From assembly GCA_964398215.1 (NCBI GenBank), contig CAYNNP010000271.1:1-8281 (forward strand): a stretch of DNA of 8,281 nucleotides, given 5' to 3'. Position numbers and translations under genes: made by a program. Below are positions 6,643 to 8,281 of this stretch, piece by piece; positions within the stretch are counted from its first letter, which is position 1; each line of letters starts with the position of its first letter. The DNA comes from CAYNNP01 sp964398215. Lineage in GTDB: Bacteria; Planctomycetota; Planctomycetia; Pirellulales; Pirellulaceae. The notes under the pieces were generated by a model. The model saw nothing but the letters and a program-made list of their open reading frames with translations, had not been told where the DNA came from and made no database searches.

Positions 6643-8199
6643 TTGGCATGGATCGCCAAGTCCGATCCACTTGCACTCAACAACAACGTGTCCAACAAAA
6701 CGATTCCACACTATCTGCGACTTCATCGCGGTTCTGAAACGAAACCCGAAACTCAACGCCCCTCCGGCGATCCAACGAACGAGTTTTGGCAAGCGTTCTC
6801 CAATGCGACCGGATGGCGAATCGATCAGCGCGAGGCACAAGGCCAAATCCAGCAAGCGCTTCTGCCTTCAGAATCTTTTGATCCTGAAGAAGAACCGAAA
6901 GATGATAGTGCGGTTGTCAAACGAAACCTCGCAGAACAGCTCGCCAAGTCCGGTCAGCTTTTGGTTTCCAGCTTGAAGAGTGCACAGGAAGCACTGCAGG
7001 AGCAAGAGGTTGAACTTGCTGCTCGCGCTGCGATCATTCAGGACAAGGGCGAGCGAGAATCGGTCGCACGGCAGCTTGCAAGGATCCTGGAAAATGTCAC
7101 CAAGGCGTGCGGGTGCCAAGCAGCAACGTTGTACACACTGGATGACAAAACAAGTGTTCTGAATTTGCGTTCGTCGTTCGGCACCAGCGACGTCGCACCG
7201 GGTGAACGAACCCGTCCACTGCGTGGCAGTCGCGGTGACTTGGAAGCAATGGTGCATGGCGTTGTGATGATCAACAACTTGCACGAAACCGACATTGATC
7301 TTTGGTCATGCCCGCAACCGGCCCAAGCCGCCATTTGTGCTTCGATAAATTCTGGCGATGTGCCGGTCGGTACGCTTTGGATATTTGCAGACCAAACCAC
7401 TGAGTTCGGCCCGACTCATCAATCTGTTGTCGAAATGGCAGCACGGGAAATCACACTGGTCCTGGAACGCGCCGTCCTGGATTCAAATGCGTCCGGCAAA
7501 AAGCTGAACCGAAAATCGATTCACGAAATCGCAAACTGGCAACTCGCTGGACTGCCTTCAGCTAGCGAATTGGCGATCGGCTGGAACGTGGACGGCATGA
7601 TTGAATCCAACCAGGACTGGAGTATCGGCTGGCATACTTGGGAGGTCTTGCCCGATGGGTCACTGATGATTGCAATGGCACAGGCCGAAGACGATTCGTT
7701 GACCGGCGCGATGGTTGCCGCAACAGCACGCGCTGCTTTGGTTGCCCATTGCGGGTACAAGCACAGTGCAAGACAAATCATGCAGCGGATCAGCGATACC
7801 CTGTGGCAAACGAACACGAGCGAACAACTCGCTTCGCTGTTGTACTTGCGAATCGATCCAGAATCCGGTGAAGGCGAAGCTGCTGTTGCTGGAAACGTCA
7901 ATGCGATCGTTGCGAATCAGTACGGCTACCGTCCACTGGTCACTGGGCACACTCTGGCGATTGGCGAACACATCGAAGCCCAGATTGATCACAGGACGTT
8001 CCGGATTGCCAGCGGGGAAACGCTCATGGCATACAGCCATGGTATCAATCAAATACCGGGTGCCCAAGCAATCGCTGGCGATTGTCTCAAGCAGTGCATT
8101 CGATCAAAAGAGTCCAATGCGCTGGCCAGTCTACGCCGCAAGATCGCCAATACTCCGATCGATATCGAGCGAGGCGCGATCACAGTGCGACGCAGCTAA
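6643..8199 (+). CDS. GAF domain plus degenerate SpoIIE/PP2C-like phosphatase domain protein
   Basis: This 518-residue protein lacks any signal peptide or membrane segment, so it is probably cytoplasmic. Residues 1-60 are unassigned. A likely coiled coil covers about 92-135, rich in Ala, Glu, Gln and Leu. A GAF-type sensor domain covers about 138-277 (RQLARILENVTKACGCQAAT, VPVGTLWIFAD, then a final helix to LER). Residues about 310-518 follow the order of a SpoIIE/RsbU-type PP2C domain, but the acidic motifs are lost: the GGD-like position reads SIGWHTWEVLPDG, GDVSGKG reads AQAEDDSLTG, the TDG motif reads YSHGINQ, and the final DD-T reads DIERGAITV. It is therefore probably catalytically inactive, or acts by a different route. 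TTG at 6643 is the first canonical start after the stop at 6610-6612 and has no clear ribosome binding site; GTG at 6688 is an alternative. Family fit is good; the function is inference. Confidence 0.85.
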   Translation: MAWIAKSDPLALNNNVSNKTIPHYLRLHRGSETKPETQRPSGDPTNEFWQAFSNATGWRIDQREAQGQIQQALLPSESFDPEEEPKDDSAVVKRNLAEQLAKSGQLLVSSLKSAQEALQEQEVELAARAAIIQDKGERESVARQLARILENVTKACGCQAATLYTLDDKTSVLNLRSSFGTSDVAPGERTRPLRGSRGDLEAMVHGVVMINNLHETDIDLWSCPQPAQAAICASINSGDVPVGTLWIFADQTTEFGPTHQSVVEMAAREITLVLERAVLDSNASGKKLNRKSIHEIANWQLAGLPSASELAIGWNVDGMIESNQDWSIGWHTWEVLPDGSLMIAMAQAEDDSLTGAMVAATARAALVAHCGYKHSARQIMQRISDTLWQTNTSEQLASLLYLRIDPESGEGEAAVAGNVNAIVANQYGYRPLVTGHTLAIGEHIEAQIDHRTFRIASGETLMAYSHGINQIPGAQAIAGDCLKQCIRSKESNALASLRRKIANTPIDIERGAITVRRS

Positions 8200-8281
8200 C
8201 TCTTCACGCCTTTCGGAGTTGCGCTCTTCGTGTAGGCCGGACCGAGCAAACGCTGCAATTGCCGGAACTTCGGACGCAAGT
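8196..8281 (-). CDS. 3' end of a convergent gene, unrecognised
   Basis: Reading leftward from 8279, a frame of 27 sense codons ends in TAG at 8196-8198 and continues past the right edge. The visible C-terminus contains RQLQRLLGPAYTKSATPKG, ending VKS. It is basic, and its third codon positions are mostly G or C, which looks like coding sequence. Its stop overlaps the TAA (8197-8199) of the GAF/SpoIIE gene, so the two genes converge with no spacer. It is too short to assign a family, and a chance open frame cannot be excluded. Confidence 0.5.
   Translation of the reverse strand, partial: LRPKFRQLQRLLGPAYTKSATPKGVKS

Noticed and set aside
6146..6676. A 176-residue minus-strand ORF overlapping the folC 3' end and the start of the GAF gene
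   Set aside because: Its composition is rich in Arg, Cys, His and Ser as expected of antisense noise, it overlaps well-supported folC, and it has no recognisable domain.
6584..6976. A 130-residue plus-strand ORF beginning before the GAF/SpoIIE gene, considered as the true N-terminus joined by a frameshift
   Set aside because: Its sequence is unlike a conserved N-terminus, and the frame starting at 6643 is continuous and protein-like through the whole region, so no frameshift is needed.
7660..8067. Minus-strand ORFs inside the GAF/SpoIIE gene (also 6868-7284, 7038-7400, 7521-7901)
   Set aside because: They are shadows of the plus-strand gene, whose GAF and SpoIIE-like fold order is recognisable.

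Overview
The window looks like an ordinary chromosomal segment of a planctomycete, probably a Rhodopirellula/Pirellulaceae-type organism. This is inferred from base composition near 50% GC, frequent TTG and GTG starts, weak or absent Shine-Dalgarno sequences on several genes, and the flavour of the proteins: a long, otherwise unrecognised membrane-anchored protein next to an ABC-2 exporter, and a GAF plus SpoIIE-like protein. No rRNA, tRNA, CRISPR array, insertion sequence or phage gene was seen.

Left part (1-4653, minus strand): three genes form a tight operon read right to left. They are an ABC ATPase (3634-4653), an ABC-2 type permease with a very large extracytoplasmic insertion (1739-3634), and a membrane-anchored helical protein (1-1742, running off the left edge). 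The junctions overlap by 1 and 4 bases, so the proteins are probably made by coupled translation and work together as one export or envelope-maintenance complex. Its substrate cannot be read from the sequence.

Middle (4654-4959): a 306-base divergent spacer separates this operon from folC. It holds a 9-bp perfect inverted repeat, a second smaller inverted repeat, an imperfect direct repeat linking the two, a consensus TTGACA hexamer and a 10-bp palindrome just before folC.

Right part (4960-8281): folC (dihydrofolate/folylpolyglutamate synthase) is a complete housekeeping gene whose last codons can fold into two adjacent hairpins. A 291-base spacer follows, holding one possible 46-residue ORF on the minus strand. 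Next is a 518-residue protein with a coiled coil, a GAF domain and a SpoIIE/PP2C-like domain in which the expected metal-binding acidic residues appear to be missing, so it is probably a pseudophosphatase or scaffold. The last 86 bases appear to hold the 3' end of a convergent gene whose stop codon overlaps that of the GAF/SpoIIE gene.

The most interesting points are the apparently inactive phosphatase domain, the HxH-rich extracytoplasmic insertion of the permease together with its anchored partner, and the structured divergent spacer. Nothing in the window clearly amounts to a wholly new system.
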